Assembly: GCF_016056275.1 (NCBI RefSeq)
Contig: NZ_JAECZA010000023.1
Location: 1-64,000 of the forward strand
Length of the DNA: 64,000 nucleotides
Direction of reading: 5' to 3'
Source of the DNA: Dendronalium phyllosphericum CENA369
GTDB taxonomy: Bacteria > Cyanobacteriota > Cyanobacteriia > Cyanobacteriales > Nostocaceae
Positions 9,354-18,202 of the stretch are shown here, piece after piece. Positions within the stretch are counted from its first letter, which is position 1. Each line of letters opens with the position of its first letter. The notes under the pieces are model-generated. The model was not told the DNA's origin, did not search any database, and worked only from the letters and a program-made list of their open reading frames with translations. The position numbers and the translations under genes were made by a program.

Positions 9354-10844
9354 TCAAAATAATTCAAAATATTCTCTTTGCTCCCAGCTAGTAACCTGCT
9401 TTAAATAGACTTCTGGTGGTCGTTCGGCGACGGACTCCAAAAAGCGATTAATTTCACTCTGTTTCATCTTAATGATGAAGCTGATGAACTGCTGCCCCAT
9501 TTTTTGAGAAAAAAGTTCGCTTTGGCTCAAATATGAAATCGCCTCTGGCAAACTTTTGGGTAATGCCGGACTTTCTGTAGTATAAGGTTCTTCTGTCGGG
9601 GAGCCAGGATCTAGTTGACGATCTACCCCATCTAATCCAGAAATCAATTGCGATGCGATATGGAGATAGGGATTAGCGGCTGGTTCTCCAACTCGGTTTT
9701 CGATGTGGGTAGTGGGGTCATCAAAACCGCCTTGTAATCTAATCATTGCTCCTCGGTTTTCCAATCCCCACCCTGCACGGTCAGGGGCTAGAGAATTAGG
9801 TCTAAATCTTTTGTAACTGTTAATTGTTGGATTTGTGAATACGCAAGCAGCATTGGCGTGTTTGAGAAGACCGCCAATGAAATGGTTACATAAATCTGAG
9901 ATGAGGGTTTGAGAGTTTGCAGATATGAAAGCGTTCTCACCTGTGGTTAAATCTACAAGGGATTGGTGCAAATGCCAGCCATTGGAAGAACCTCCTTGCA
10001 GCCCTGGGCGACACATAAATGATGCAATGTAACCTTGTTGACGACAGATTTGCTTGGTTGCCATTCTCAATATCATCATTGTATCCGCAGCTTGCAAAGC
10101 ACCAATCGGGTCAAAAGTAAATTCAAATTGACCGATACCCCCTTCGTTTTCTACACTCCTTAAAGGCAATTCCATTTCCACAAAGTTTTCTGCCAAAAGG
10201 CGCAGCAAATCATGAATTTCTGGATTATGGGATTCTAAAAGGTATTGGAAGCTATGTTCTACAGCACTAACTAAAGCAGGTTCACCAGGTTTTCCAGAAC
10301 TACCAACATTAGCCAACGCTAACATCGGATCTTCCAGCTTTGCCAGATACCACTCAACTTCTAAGCCGACAAGATGTTTCAATCCTCTTTGATGTAACTC
10401 TACCAATGATTGACGCAAAATACCGCGACTGGACAAGGGCATTGGCTGACCATTTTGAAAGTACTCGTCACAAAGAATAAAGCCAGTACGTTTTGCCCAA
10501 GGCAAAATTTTGAAGGTATGAGGGTCAGGAACAGCCACAAGATTTGGCGCGCCTGTCATCAGAGGCATGTCTAAGCTACCGCCCTTCACGAATGGGTTAA
10601 ATACTATTGCACCGCCAGTATCAAACAGGAATGTACCTGTGCTGATTTGCATACCGTTGACCAGGGCGCTTAAAAACGCTTGGGGTAAGAGCGATTTACT
10701 GCGAACAATGCCATGCTGGTCAGACCAAGCTGTACGAATCAACAACAGATCCTGTTGTTTAACCACAGTCTTAATCTTTTCGGATGCTTGTTTTTGGCTT
10801 TCTGTCCATAGGTGATGACGCTCAATAAATCCAGGTCTTTTCAT
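9354..10844 (-). CDS. Glutamine-synthetase-family ligase
   Basis: 496 aa member of the GSI-like ligase family (ATP-dependent gamma-glutamyl ligation to ammonia or an amine). Expected landmarks are present in order: an N-terminal beta-grasp part, VGLEVEWYL (metal-binding Glu), GIGQFEFTFDP, SSNGWHLHQSL (the HxH region), and NSYKRFRPNSLAP, followed by the Arg-rich GAMIRLQGG and ENRVGEPAANPYL. The spacing is normal, so it is probably catalytically intact. Divergence from housekeeping GlnA (longer insertions, no NxxE-type adenylylation tail seen) suggests a gamma-glutamylamide or polyamine-type ligase rather than primary ammonia assimilation. It stands alone. The 10845-11097 stretch downstream on the map holds no gene I can support. 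Confidence 0.85.
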   Translation of the reverse strand: MKRPGFIERHHLWTESQKQASEKIKTVVKQQDLLLIRTAWSDQHGIVRSKSLLPQAFLSALVNGMQISTGTFLFDTGGAIVFNPFVKGGSLDMPLMTGAPNLVAVPDPHTFKILPWAKRTGFILCDEYFQNGQPMPLSSRGILRQSLVELHQRGLKHLVGLEVEWYLAKLEDPMLALANVGSSGKPGEPALVSAVEHSFQYLLESHNPEIHDLLRLLAENFVEMELPLRSVENEGGIGQFEFTFDPIGALQAADTMMILRMATKQICRQQGYIASFMCRPGLQGGSSNGWHLHQSLVDLTTGENAFISANSQTLISDLCNHFIGGLLKHANAACVFTNPTINSYKRFRPNSLAPDRAGWGLENRGAMIRLQGGFDDPTTHIENRVGEPAANPYLHIASQLISGLDGVDRQLDPGSPTEEPYTTESPALPKSLPEAISYLSQSELFSQKMGQQFISFIIKMKQSEINRFLESVAERPPEVYLKQVTSWEQREYFELF

Positions 10845-11277
10845 TGGGGTTGCCTAATCCTGTTCAAATGCTGATGTAGTTAGTTTGAAATCAGTCTTGA
10901 TTGCAAATGACCTATCTTTAGAGCAAATTCCCCTAGTTTGTTTCTCTTGGGACAGTTTTACTGGTAATATCTGAACTACTGTTTTTGGGCGTAAACTCAT
11001 GTGTAGTGCCGTACATTCTGCTGTTGGCAGTAAGCGAAGCCATAGGCTGATCGCACTAATAATATACCGCTAATCAACAACGACTCTTAGCAAGTGAAGC
11101 GATAAACCAGACAACAGGCAGGAAGTATTTGCAGACGCTGAGTTTGGGGATTTTATCAAGCCAATCTTCGACACGCTCGACCTGTACCATAACCAAGGCG
11201 TTGACCCCAGAGCGATCGCAATTTCCTTTAAGCAGTTAGCTGAAAATCACCCCGATGCTGAACTTGAGATAGTCGCA

Positions 11278-12240
11278 ATGGAGAAACGGGGTCAGGACAA
11301 GTTTCTGCTGCGTGCCAAAACTGCGATCGCTGCTGATAAATCGCAACTGAGTGCAGAGTATTTCGCCACATATAATCAGCTAAAAACTCTGGCAGAACAA
11401 AAAGTTAAAGCACTTATTGCTGAAAAAGATAGCAGAATTGCTGATTTACAAAATATGGTAGTCACAGCATTACAGCGTCCTAGCTTTTATGCCCAAACTT
11501 ACCAAAACCAAGGAGATACCATAATGTCCGAAGGATCTAAAAGAGAATCTAACTTCAACTTACAGGGCGCACAATTCGGCGGCGGTCTAGTAAATGCCGA
11601 CACTGTAACCGCCCAACAAATCGGTGGTAACATCACCAACTATACAGCCCAAGACTCGCACCAAACAGAACCAGATAACAGTGCCGTCAAAAAAATTTTG
11701 ATCCTGGCATCCAATCCAGCAACAACTTCCCCTTTACACTTGGATCGAGAAGTGCGAGAAATTGACAGCGGATTGCAACGAGCTAAAAAGCGAGAATTGT
11801 TTGATTTAAAGCAACGTTGGGCTGTGCGTGTTCAAGATGTTTACCAATTCTTTCTGGACTTGAAACCGCAATTTGTTCATTTTAGCGGTCATGGTGCAGG
11901 TGATGACGGTTTAGTTTTGGAAGATGAGACTGGAAATGTACGTTTAGTAAGCACACAAGCACTAGCAGGACTGTTTGAGTTGTTTGCTCCTTCTATTGAG
12001 TGTGTTGTCCTCAATGCTTGTTATAGCGAAGTTCAAGCTGGTGCGATCGCGCTTCACATTCCGTATGTGATTGGAATGAATAAGGAGATTGGAGATCAAG
12101 CTGCAATTAAATTTGCCACAGGCTTTTATAATGCCCTTGGTGCTGGAGAATCAGTTGAGTTTGCTTATAAACTTGGGTGCAACGTCATCCAGCTAGAAGG
12201 AATTCCAGAATATTTGACTCCTGTATTGAAGAAGAAATAG
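11278..12240 (+). CDS. CHAT-domain caspase-like protease with Q-F-G-G-G motif; 5' end truncated
   Basis: 320 aa from the only ATG. Coding similarity starts earlier, at 11098, where KPDNRQEVFADAEFGDFIKP matches the middle of the pentapeptide protein at 20014. The gene is therefore a remnant whose pentapeptide N-terminus was lost, with TGA at 11095-11097. Residues 1-60 are the rest of that module. The shared signalling motif begins at Gln99 (QFGGGLVNADTVTAQQIGG). The CHAT domain covers about 138-315, with HFSGHG (catalytic His205) and LNACYS (Cys248). CHAT proteases cleave protein targets in conflict and death systems. The NACHT gene downstream begins 82 bp later and carries the same motif. Activity is likely intact; translation start and expression are uncertain. 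Confidence 0.75.
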   Translation: MEKRGQDKFLLRAKTAIAADKSQLSAEYFATYNQLKTLAEQKVKALIAEKDSRIADLQNMVVTALQRPSFYAQTYQNQGDTIMSEGSKRESNFNLQGAQFGGGLVNADTVTAQQIGGNITNYTAQDSHQTEPDNSAVKKILILASNPATTSPLHLDREVREIDSGLQRAKKRELFDLKQRWAVRVQDVYQFFLDLKPQFVHFSGHGAGDDGLVLEDETGNVRLVSTQALAGLFELFAPSIECVVLNACYSEVQAGAIALHIPYVIGMNKEIGDQAAIKFATGFYNALGAGESVEFAYKLGCNVIQLEGIPEYLTPVLKKK

Positions 12241-12322
12241 TCTATGAAGAAATCATAGTTCTAAGCTATCTTCAGGGTGGAGATATTTATAATACAGACA
12301 CCCACAAATCGATTATTAACCT

Positions 12323-14335
12323 ATGCCAGAGTCCCAAGACCCAAGGCAAGTTACTAACAATGACTTACGCAACGCCCAGTTTGGTGGTGGGTTTATAAAT
12401 GCTGAGAATGTAAACGCCCAGAGAATTGGTGGCGATATTTGGAATATATTTTTAGGACAGCAGACAACACCAGTAGGCAACCCGGCTCGACCAAAGAATG
12501 AACGCATACTACTAGCCGCAGTCAAGGAAGAAGTGACTGCACGGTTAAGGCAATCCCTACACAATGCTGTGCTGATTAATTTAGGTAAAGAGTCACAACC
12601 ACAACAGGTAAGATGTCCTTGGGATGCAGAGATAAAAATTGGTTTAAAACCTCCTGAGTCTTTTGTAGAAACCACCAGCATTTTAGAAGTTTTTGACAAT
12701 AGTGCGATCGCAGGCAAATTACTGATCCTTGGTGCGCCTGGTTCTGGTAAAACAACTACCATGCTTGAACTAGCTCAAACATTAATTGCCCGTGCAGAAG
12801 ATGACCCCAATTACCCAATTCCAGTATTGTTTAACTTGTCTTCTTGGAAGAACGCACAGCAATCAATAAGTGAGTGGTTAGTAGTTGAACTTAAATCTAA
12901 ATACGGTGTTTGGGTGAATTTAGGAAAAGAGTGGATAAAAAATTATCAACTACTGCCATTGTTAGATGGATTGGATGAGTTGGAGAGTAGGTGGCAAGAA
13001 ACTTGTGTACAAGCGATTAATCAACTGTTGCACAGCGAGTATCGTCCGCAGTACTTAGTAATATGTTGTCGTCAACAAGAGTACAGTAACTACAAGACAA
13101 AGCTGCAACTAAGTGGCGCAATTTGTCTGTGGGATTTAGATGATAAACAGGTACAGAATTACTTATTGCAAATAAATCGTGATGATTTATGGGAGGTTTT
13201 ACAAAACGATGAAACACTATCTTCTTTGTGTAAAAAACCTTTTTGGTTAAATATTTTAGTGCTGTCAGAGCAAGAATTACCGTTGGATAAGCAAAGATTA
13301 ACCTTTAGAGAAAAAGGATGGCAAAGCTTACTCAGCGCCTATATACAGCAAATGTTAAATTGTCAATTAGAAAGTCGAGCTTACAACAAACTCCACGTTC
13401 CAAGTAAAAGACAAACGCAGTATTGGTTGGCATTTTTAGCATCGCAGTTGGCAAAAGAGTCAAAAACAGAATTTGCAATTGAAGAAATACAACTTACTTG
13501 GCTACTGACAACTAAATCTAAGCGGCTGGCTGCGCCGATCGCTGGGCTACTCACTGGGTTGCTTGTTGGATTAAATTGGTGGCTAACATCCAGTCTCAGC
13601 TTTCTCCAATACTGGAGAACTATACTAAATATCTCATCAATCTTTTGGCTGAGTCTTGTCATCATAATTTTTTGGATAACTCTTAGTATACTTATTTACT
13701 TGCTTGTGGGGCTGGAAGAAACAATTCAACCGATAGAAATTCTCCAATGGTCTTGGAAAAAGTTAATTAAAAAATTAATTAGGGTGGCAAAAATTGCTCT
13801 AATCTTTTTATTGCTATTATTATCATTTTTGCTATTCAACCCAAATTTGCTTTTAATTTTACTGCCAATTGTCGGAATATGGTTGTATGTTTGGTTGACA
13901 GAGGGTTTGAGTGTGGCGTTAATTGAGGCACTTGATGGAAGGGAGATAGAAAGCAAAGTTATTCCAAATCAAGGTATTTGGAAATCAGCCATAAATTACG
14001 GAACTAGCTGGTTAAGATATGGAGTAATAAGTGCGTTAATTGGTGTGTTAATTGGCGTGTTAATAGATGCGCCCGTTAATGGTCTCATAGCTGGTTTGTT
14101 CTTTGGATTAGATACGGGACATCGGGCTGGACTAAATTGCGGTGGTAAAGCTTGTATTCAACATTTAGCATTACGTATTACTTTATGGCAAAGCAGCTAC
14201 ATCCCCTGGAACTACGCCCGTTTCCTCGATTACTGCACCGAGCGTATGCTGCTCCAGCGTGTTGGCGGTCGCTACCGCTTCATCCACAAGCTGCTGCAAG
14301 ACCACTTCGCCCAAATGGAGCTTAGGCGAGATTAA
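12323..14335 (+). CDS. NACHT NTPase with N-terminal signalling motif and C-terminal membrane region (copy 1)
   Basis: 670 aa STAND-type NTPase. The N-terminus carries the shared motif (Gln19: QFGGGFINAENVNAQRIGG). A conserved linker runs to about residue 125. Walker A is GAPGSGKT at 137-144 and the Walker B region is LLDGLDE at 213-219. Residues about 395-610 hold several hydrophobic helices (predicted membrane bundle). The last 55 residues (IPWNYARFLDYCTERMLLQ, then YRFIHKLLQDHFAQ) are nearly identical to the copies at 23433 and 39364. It probably acts as a membrane-tethered sensor or switch that signals to the adjacent CHAT protein through the shared motif (inference). No LRR, TPR or WD sensor repeats are visible, so the membrane part may itself be sensor or output. 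Confidence 0.8.
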   Translation: MPESQDPRQVTNNDLRNAQFGGGFINAENVNAQRIGGDIWNIFLGQQTTPVGNPARPKNERILLAAVKEEVTARLRQSLHNAVLINLGKESQPQQVRCPWDAEIKIGLKPPESFVETTSILEVFDNSAIAGKLLILGAPGSGKTTTMLELAQTLIARAEDDPNYPIPVLFNLSSWKNAQQSISEWLVVELKSKYGVWVNLGKEWIKNYQLLPLLDGLDELESRWQETCVQAINQLLHSEYRPQYLVICCRQQEYSNYKTKLQLSGAICLWDLDDKQVQNYLLQINRDDLWEVLQNDETLSSLCKKPFWLNILVLSEQELPLDKQRLTFREKGWQSLLSAYIQQMLNCQLESRAYNKLHVPSKRQTQYWLAFLASQLAKESKTEFAIEEIQLTWLLTTKSKRLAAPIAGLLTGLLVGLNWWLTSSLSFLQYWRTILNISSIFWLSLVIIIFWITLSILIYLLVGLEETIQPIEILQWSWKKLIKKLIRVAKIALIFLLLLLSFLLFNPNLLLILLPIVGIWLYVWLTEGLSVALIEALDGREIESKVIPNQGIWKSAINYGTSWLRYGVISALIGVLIGVLIDAPVNGLIAGLFFGLDTGHRAGLNCGGKACIQHLALRITLWQSSYIPWNYARFLDYCTERMLLQRVGGRYRFIHKLLQDHFAQMELRRD

Positions 14336-14554
14336 AAATAAAATTGATAACTGCGGTAGTTGAATACTTAGCCTTACCCATTTAAGCGATCGCTTCCATC
14401 TCTTTCACACCTGCCCTTCTAAAATTCCCGTTGAGCCTTTCGCATCCTCCAGTCCGGCATAACGCACCAAAGAGCTTGCCGAAAACCATCACCATGATTG
14501 CAGAACTATTTCCAGGTTTTTCTGTAGTTTAACCGCTGCAATGACTCCGAGCAA

Positions 14555-14881
14555 TCACAAAGCATCAGTGCGATATATGGATTCAATCAACTCCTCAACT
14601 TCTTCTTCGTTCAAGCATTGTTTGACTTGAGTATTGAACCACTTTATTTCTTCGGATTCTGTGTTTTGAACTTGGTAAACTAGTAATGTTCCTGCAACAC
14701 GGGCAAAAGTCAGGGGTGATGGGGACAGGTGGCTGAGGAGATCGGATGTATTCTGGTATATTTGCATGACTGATGTTTCATCCAGCGGAGATCCCAATTG
14801 AGCGGAAAGCTGTTTTAGACTCTCTTGAATAGACGAATCAAAGTCTGGCTCTTGTTCATGTGAAATATGGTTAAACATCAA
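14555..14881 (-). CDS. Hypothetical protein, 108 aa
   Basis: Acidic, helical small protein of no recognised family. It begins MMFNHISHEQEPDFDSSIQE, has a PLTFARVAGTLLVYQVQ segment in the middle, and ends with an acidic CLNEEEVEELIESIYRT helix. Codon use and composition look like real coding. No membrane segment or signal peptide is present. Two ATG codons are adjacent at the start, so the start is ambiguous by one codon. The 14336-14554 gap beside it shows nothing convincing. Confidence 0.5.
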   Translation of the reverse strand: MMFNHISHEQEPDFDSSIQESLKQLSAQLGSPLDETSVMQIYQNTSDLLSHLSPSPLTFARVAGTLLVYQVQNTESEEIKWFNTQVKQCLNEEEVEELIESIYRTDAL

Positions 14882-14966
14882 AGGTGATTTTATTGAGCTA
14901 AAGTAGCAAAATTTAGTTGAATTTTAGGTAATCGGTATACTTAATTTTATCAATTGCTCAGTTAAT

Positions 14967-15131
14967 TTATTCGCTTTTTAGCCAAGCCACCCCAAAAAAT
15001 CCTATTCCCACAAACATCAGAAATAATCCCCATCTTATTGGCTGTTTAACTCTATCAAAAATACTCATCTCTCCCTCAACTATTACCTGCTGAGGATGAG
15101 CGGGATTATATAATACCTGTACTTGCCTCCA
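14967..15131 (-). pseudogene. C-terminal fragment of a DUF3592-like membrane protein
   Basis: The frame reads WRQVQVLYNPAHPQQVIVEG, then a hydrophobic helix LFLMFVGIGFFGVAWLKSE and a stop. V-x-VLYNPxxPxxxxV followed by a single transmembrane helix is the usual end of DUF3592 proteins. There is no start codon. The fragment is joined at 15131 to a short piece (about 15131-15165) of the recurrent Rep-like C-terminal sequence described at 53609. Confidence 0.55.
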
Positions 15132-15200
15132 AGGCGCATATACACTAACTCACCCAACATTGCCCACAACCCATCAATAGCGTTGAGTGCCAGCAATCAT

Positions 15201-15596
15201 CTAAGTTCTAGCAAGGGTTTGTGGACACTCAGCTAATCCTTTGATGAACTGTTGCCGCAATACTTCTATCTCCTCAGTTTTTGGCTGACTATGAGAAATT
15301 ACAGTAACCTGATAGCGACCCATGACTTCAACAGGTGACTTTCCGCCTGCCAAACTCCACAGTGCCAACTGTAATTGCTTTGATGGCGAATACAAACTTC
15401 CTAATTCACTTAAGATTGATCTGAAGTTACTATCTTCTTGCGGTGAGGGTTGATGCCTTAGCCTGACTCTAATTACCCAGCCGTCAATAGTATTAATCAC
15501 CGTAACGTAACTAACTTTAAGTTGAGGTCTATTATGTATGTATTCCATCAACTGTAGTATCAGGCTGGCATTCTCCAGATAGTAAAGATATTCCAT
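15201..15596 (-). CDS. Hypothetical protein, 131 aa
   Basis: Unrecognised soluble protein. It starts MEYLYYLENASLILQLMEYI, contains a VSYVTVINTIDGWVIRVRLR strand-rich core, and has a LGSLYSPSKQLQLALWSLAGG segment near the middle. It ends with a helix (VLRQQFIKGLAECPQTLA). The pattern of alternating strands and helices, and good codon use, support a real gene. It is flanked by Rep-like C-terminal relics on both sides (15131-15165 and 15729-15925). No function is proposed. Confidence 0.5.
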   Translation of the reverse strand: MEYLYYLENASLILQLMEYIHNRPQLKVSYVTVINTIDGWVIRVRLRHQPSPQEDSNFRSILSELGSLYSPSKQLQLALWSLAGGKSPVEVMGRYQVTVISHSQPKTEEIEVLRQQFIKGLAECPQTLART

Positions 15597-15728
15597 CTTT
15601 TAAGAGCGAATTGGGCTGAGTTTAATTTGAAGATAGAGTAACAATGTGAGGAACTTGTGAGCAAAAGATTAATCAGTTTTTTAGCAATGCCTTAGACCGT
15701 GCTGCGATCGCGCCTTACTTGTAGTGTC

Positions 15729-15925
15729 ACTCCCCCATCGAACACCGCCGCATCATCTCCGCCACCGCCACCGCCTCACCTAAGGCGCGTATACACAACT
15801 TCTCCCGACATTGCAATTACAATCCGTTGCCGCCTTGCCCACTCAAAGGGAGCAACCACCTCCGATTTAGCTTGTGCAGATTCTGGTTGGCTTCCGCCCC
15901 TCTTTCAAGCCGCAACGTCAAGGGT
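15729..15925 (-). pseudogene. Frameshifted relic of the Rep-like C-terminal domain (copy B)
   Basis: On the minus strand the frame PESAQAKSEVVAPFEWARRQ, then IVIAMSGEVVYT, matches the C-terminal domain of the protein at 53609. It shifts frame after VVYT, where PDGEAVAVAEMMRR would continue in another frame. The GC-rich sequence stands out from its surroundings. Open frames on the plus strand here are shadows of it. The gap 15597-16044 holds only this. Confidence 0.7.
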
Positions 15926-16044
15926 GCAACCGAAGAATCCAGCCTGCACCTGTGATGACGATATTCGGAAATTAAACCGGGTTGGGTAAGCTTGGTAGGT
16001 ATAAACCGAACATCTGCTCAACCTTACAAACAGATTGCAATGAT

Positions 16045-16623
16045 TTACTCAAACTCTGGTGGCCAAAGTTCTGCGATCTCTAATTCCCAACCTGGAAGTA
16101 ACTCTGGTATTGTCAATTTATCGTTATCTTTCAACATGACTGGTTCTTGATTAGGACGATAAACTGTAACCGAAAGTTTGTCAGGGTCAATGAGAATACC
16201 TACCGTAGAACCAAGTTCTAGGAATAGCTTAATTTTTTCTTGCAGTGGTTTGATGCGATCACTTTTAGATTTCACCTCAACGGTGAGGTCAGGGACTAAC
16301 TGCACAAAGTCACGCTGAGTTTTCTTGAGTAGTTCTGCTCGAACAAAGGAAACATCTGGAGCGCGTAAGTTTCTTTTTTCGGGGTCGCCCGTATTTTCAT
16401 CAGTTTCAATGCTTGGCAATATAAAGCCAGCACTCGAACCAGTAACTCTGCCTAGTTTGCGAGGCATCACCCAAATATTAATAAATGTTAATAAGCGAGA
16501 ACCAATTTCGTCTGACTCGTAATCGGATGGCCCCATAACGATGATGTTTCCCTCTACCAACTCCATCTGCAAATCGGGATTCTGTGACTGTAATTGTTCT
16601 AAGTCTTTGATTGTCAGCGACAT
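16045..16623 (-). CDS. Uma2-family (DUF820) restriction-endonuclease-like protein
   Basis: 192 aa PD-(D/E)xK-fold protein of the Uma2 family, greatly expanded in cyanobacteria. Landmarks are MELVEGNIIVMGP near 20-32, APDVSFV near 92-98, the metal-binding stretch LVPDLTVEVKSKSD near 113-126 (Asp and Glu-x-Lys), and the usual ending LTIPELLPGWELEIAELWP. The length is normal. Biological role is unsettled for the family; many copies sit near mobile or repeated DNA. It is flanked on both sides by Rep-like relics. Confidence 0.85.
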   Translation of the reverse strand: MSLTIKDLEQLQSQNPDLQMELVEGNIIVMGPSDYESDEIGSRLLTFINIWVMPRKLGRVTGSSAGFILPSIETDENTGDPEKRNLRAPDVSFVRAELLKKTQRDFVQLVPDLTVEVKSKSDRIKPLQEKIKLFLELGSTVGILIDPDKLSVTVYRPNQEPVMLKDNDKLTIPELLPGWELEIAELWPPEFE

Positions 16624-16659
16624 AAGGCATAACTCGCTCCATCGGCGATCTTCTCCATA

Positions 16660-16825
16660 ATAGGCGATCGCACCATGCGACTATTTCAAAATTTTAGGAA
16701 AGCACAACCTACTCCCCCACCGGATACCTCCGCATCATCTGGGCTACCGCCACCGTCTCACCCAAGGAGCATATATACAACTTCCCCCGACATCGCAATC
16801 ACAATCCTCTGCTTGCTCTAGCCTT
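16660..16825 (-). pseudogene. Relic of the Rep-like C-terminal domain with its 3' flank (copy C)
   Basis: Matches the 3' end of the gene at 53609, including about 45 bp beyond its stop codon (shared block ATTTCAAAATTTT). The coding part (IVIAMSGEVVY) is frameshifted afterwards. The gap 16624-16967 holds nothing else. Confidence 0.65.
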
Positions 16826-16967
16826 AAACTGTCCGCGCATCTAAATTGACTTGTCTAGCTTGTAGTTGACATAACACACTTTACTCATCCCACTTCACCA
16901 GCAGCTACTAAACAACTTTGTAACTGATAATCGCAAGCTTGGCTGTCAAATGCCAAAAAAAGTAAAT

Positions 16968-17471
16968 TCACCAACTTCTAGTAATAAAAGGCAATAATTC
17001 AAACTCTTGACGAATTTCTAACAGCGAACTGTCCAGTATTAATTCAAAGTCCAGAAATGGCACAAAACGCTGATGATTTCGAGTTTTTAACCACATTGAA
17101 ATTAACTCTGGAACTAATCGTAGCAACTCAAAAATTATGGAGCTATATAGTCCAAACCAACCGTGACGTTTGAGCAAATCTGCATACATAACACTTACAG
17201 CGGGATTTTGGCGTTCGCGTACCCAATCCCGAAATTTGAAATCACTTGTCCAGAATGTCAAAGCAAGAATTTTCAGTTCATCATACATATCCGTATCACA
17301 GCCATAAATCACATGACTAGCATCATGGGCTAATAAAATTTTGGCGAAATCCTCTGGCTGAGTACTGGGGTGGGTTAAGTCCGAATTCACCGTATAGTAT
17401 TCCTCCAAACCTTGACGCAAAGTTTGTTTGCTATTTTTGTTGATATATTGAGGTCTAGTCCGCAAAGGCAT
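16968..17471 (-). CDS. COQ4-like protein
   Basis: 167 aa from the ATG at 17471, which is preceded by AAAAGGAAAAAT as a plausible ribosome site; longer in-frame starts would overlap the operator palindrome. The key feature is HDASH followed by 11 residues and Glu, the exact HDxxHx(11)E ligand pattern of COQ4 proteins (ubiquinone-biosynthesis organisers, zinc/lipid-binding). The surrounding YDELKILALTFWTSDFKFRD and the C-terminal hydrophobic helices fit. It is transcribed away from the TetR gene, so it is the likely target of that regulator. Cyanobacteria lack ubiquinone, so its substrate is open. Confidence 0.6.
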   Translation of the reverse strand: MPLRTRPQYINKNSKQTLRQGLEEYYTVNSDLTHPSTQPEDFAKILLAHDASHVIYGCDTDMYDELKILALTFWTSDFKFRDWVRERQNPAVSVMYADLLKRHGWFGLYSSIIFELLRLVPELISMWLKTRNHQRFVPFLDFELILDSSLLEIRQEFELLPFITRSW

Positions 17472-17489
17472 AAGTCTATTTTTCCTTTT

Positions 17490-17516
17490 AATATCGATAC
17501 TAATAGTATCGATATT
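17490..17516. promoter_or_regulatory. Perfect operator palindrome in the COQ4-like/tetR divergent region
   Basis: AATATCGATACT - AAT - AGTATCGATATT: 12-bp arms, no mismatch, 3-bp spacer. It sits 19 bp upstream of the COQ4-like start and 67 bp upstream of the TetR start. Size and position fit a TetR-dimer operator controlling both genes. Confidence 0.75.
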
Positions 17517-17583
17517 ATTCCATCTCAATGTCAATTAACTCTTGAGCTTGTCGTAATTTGAGCGCATCTGAAGTTCTGACTAT

Positions 17584-18174
17584 ATGAGTGAACCTACCAA
17601 AAAACGTCCTGGAAGACCTCGTAGTATTGAGTCTCATCAGGCAATTCTTCAAGCGACAATTGATTTACTCATAGAAGTCGGTGTTGCAAATATCAGTGTT
17701 GATGCTATTGCCACTCGTGCCGGAGTCGGAAAAACCACAATCTATCGACGATATTCTTCCAAAGAAGAATTGCTCGCCGATGCCATTGAAAGTCTCAGGC
17801 AAGAAGTTGTGATTCCTGACACAGGGTCTTTCTGGGGCGATATCGATTCCTTAATTGAAAGTGCCGCACAACTTACACTTAATCCTTTTGGCCAACAAAC
17901 TGTTGCAATGATTGTCAGCACTGCTTTAACTAATCCTCAATTTGCTCAAATGTATTGGGCTAAGTACTTACAACCACGACGACAAGCTTTTTCTATTGTC
18001 CTTGAACGTGCCAAATTGCGAGGTGAGCTTTTGACAAATGCTGAGTCTGATTTATTTTTTGACACAATCAGTAGTCTCATGCTTTATGCGTCGGTTTTTC
18101 CACCCACTACCGAGTCATGGCAAGCTTATGTTCGGCGGATGTTAAATTTTCTGTTCCAGGATAAGATGGCTTGA
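17584..18174 (+). CDS. TetR/AcrR-family transcriptional repressor
   Basis: 196 aa. The N-terminal helix-turn-helix domain (residues about 10-60) has the classic pattern ILQATIDLLIEVGVANISVD, then IATRAGVGKTTIYRRYSSKE. The C-terminal ligand-binding half is helical. It probably represses itself and the divergent COQ4-like gene through the palindrome at 17490-17516. The ligand is unknown. The GNAT gene follows after 28 bp and may be cotranscribed. Confidence 0.9.
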   Translation: MSEPTKKRPGRPRSIESHQAILQATIDLLIEVGVANISVDAIATRAGVGKTTIYRRYSSKEELLADAIESLRQEVVIPDTGSFWGDIDSLIESAAQLTLNPFGQQTVAMIVSTALTNPQFAQMYWAKYLQPRRQAFSIVLERAKLRGELLTNAESDLFFDTISSLMLYASVFPPTTESWQAYVRRMLNFLFQDKMA

Positions 18175-18202
18175 GAAGCTACTATAGTCGGCAGCCCATC
18201 AA

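Noticed and set aside
15699-15989. 96-codon plus-strand frame rich in Pro and Ser
   Set aside because: Antisense of the frameshifted Rep-like C-terminal relic; no coding features of its own.
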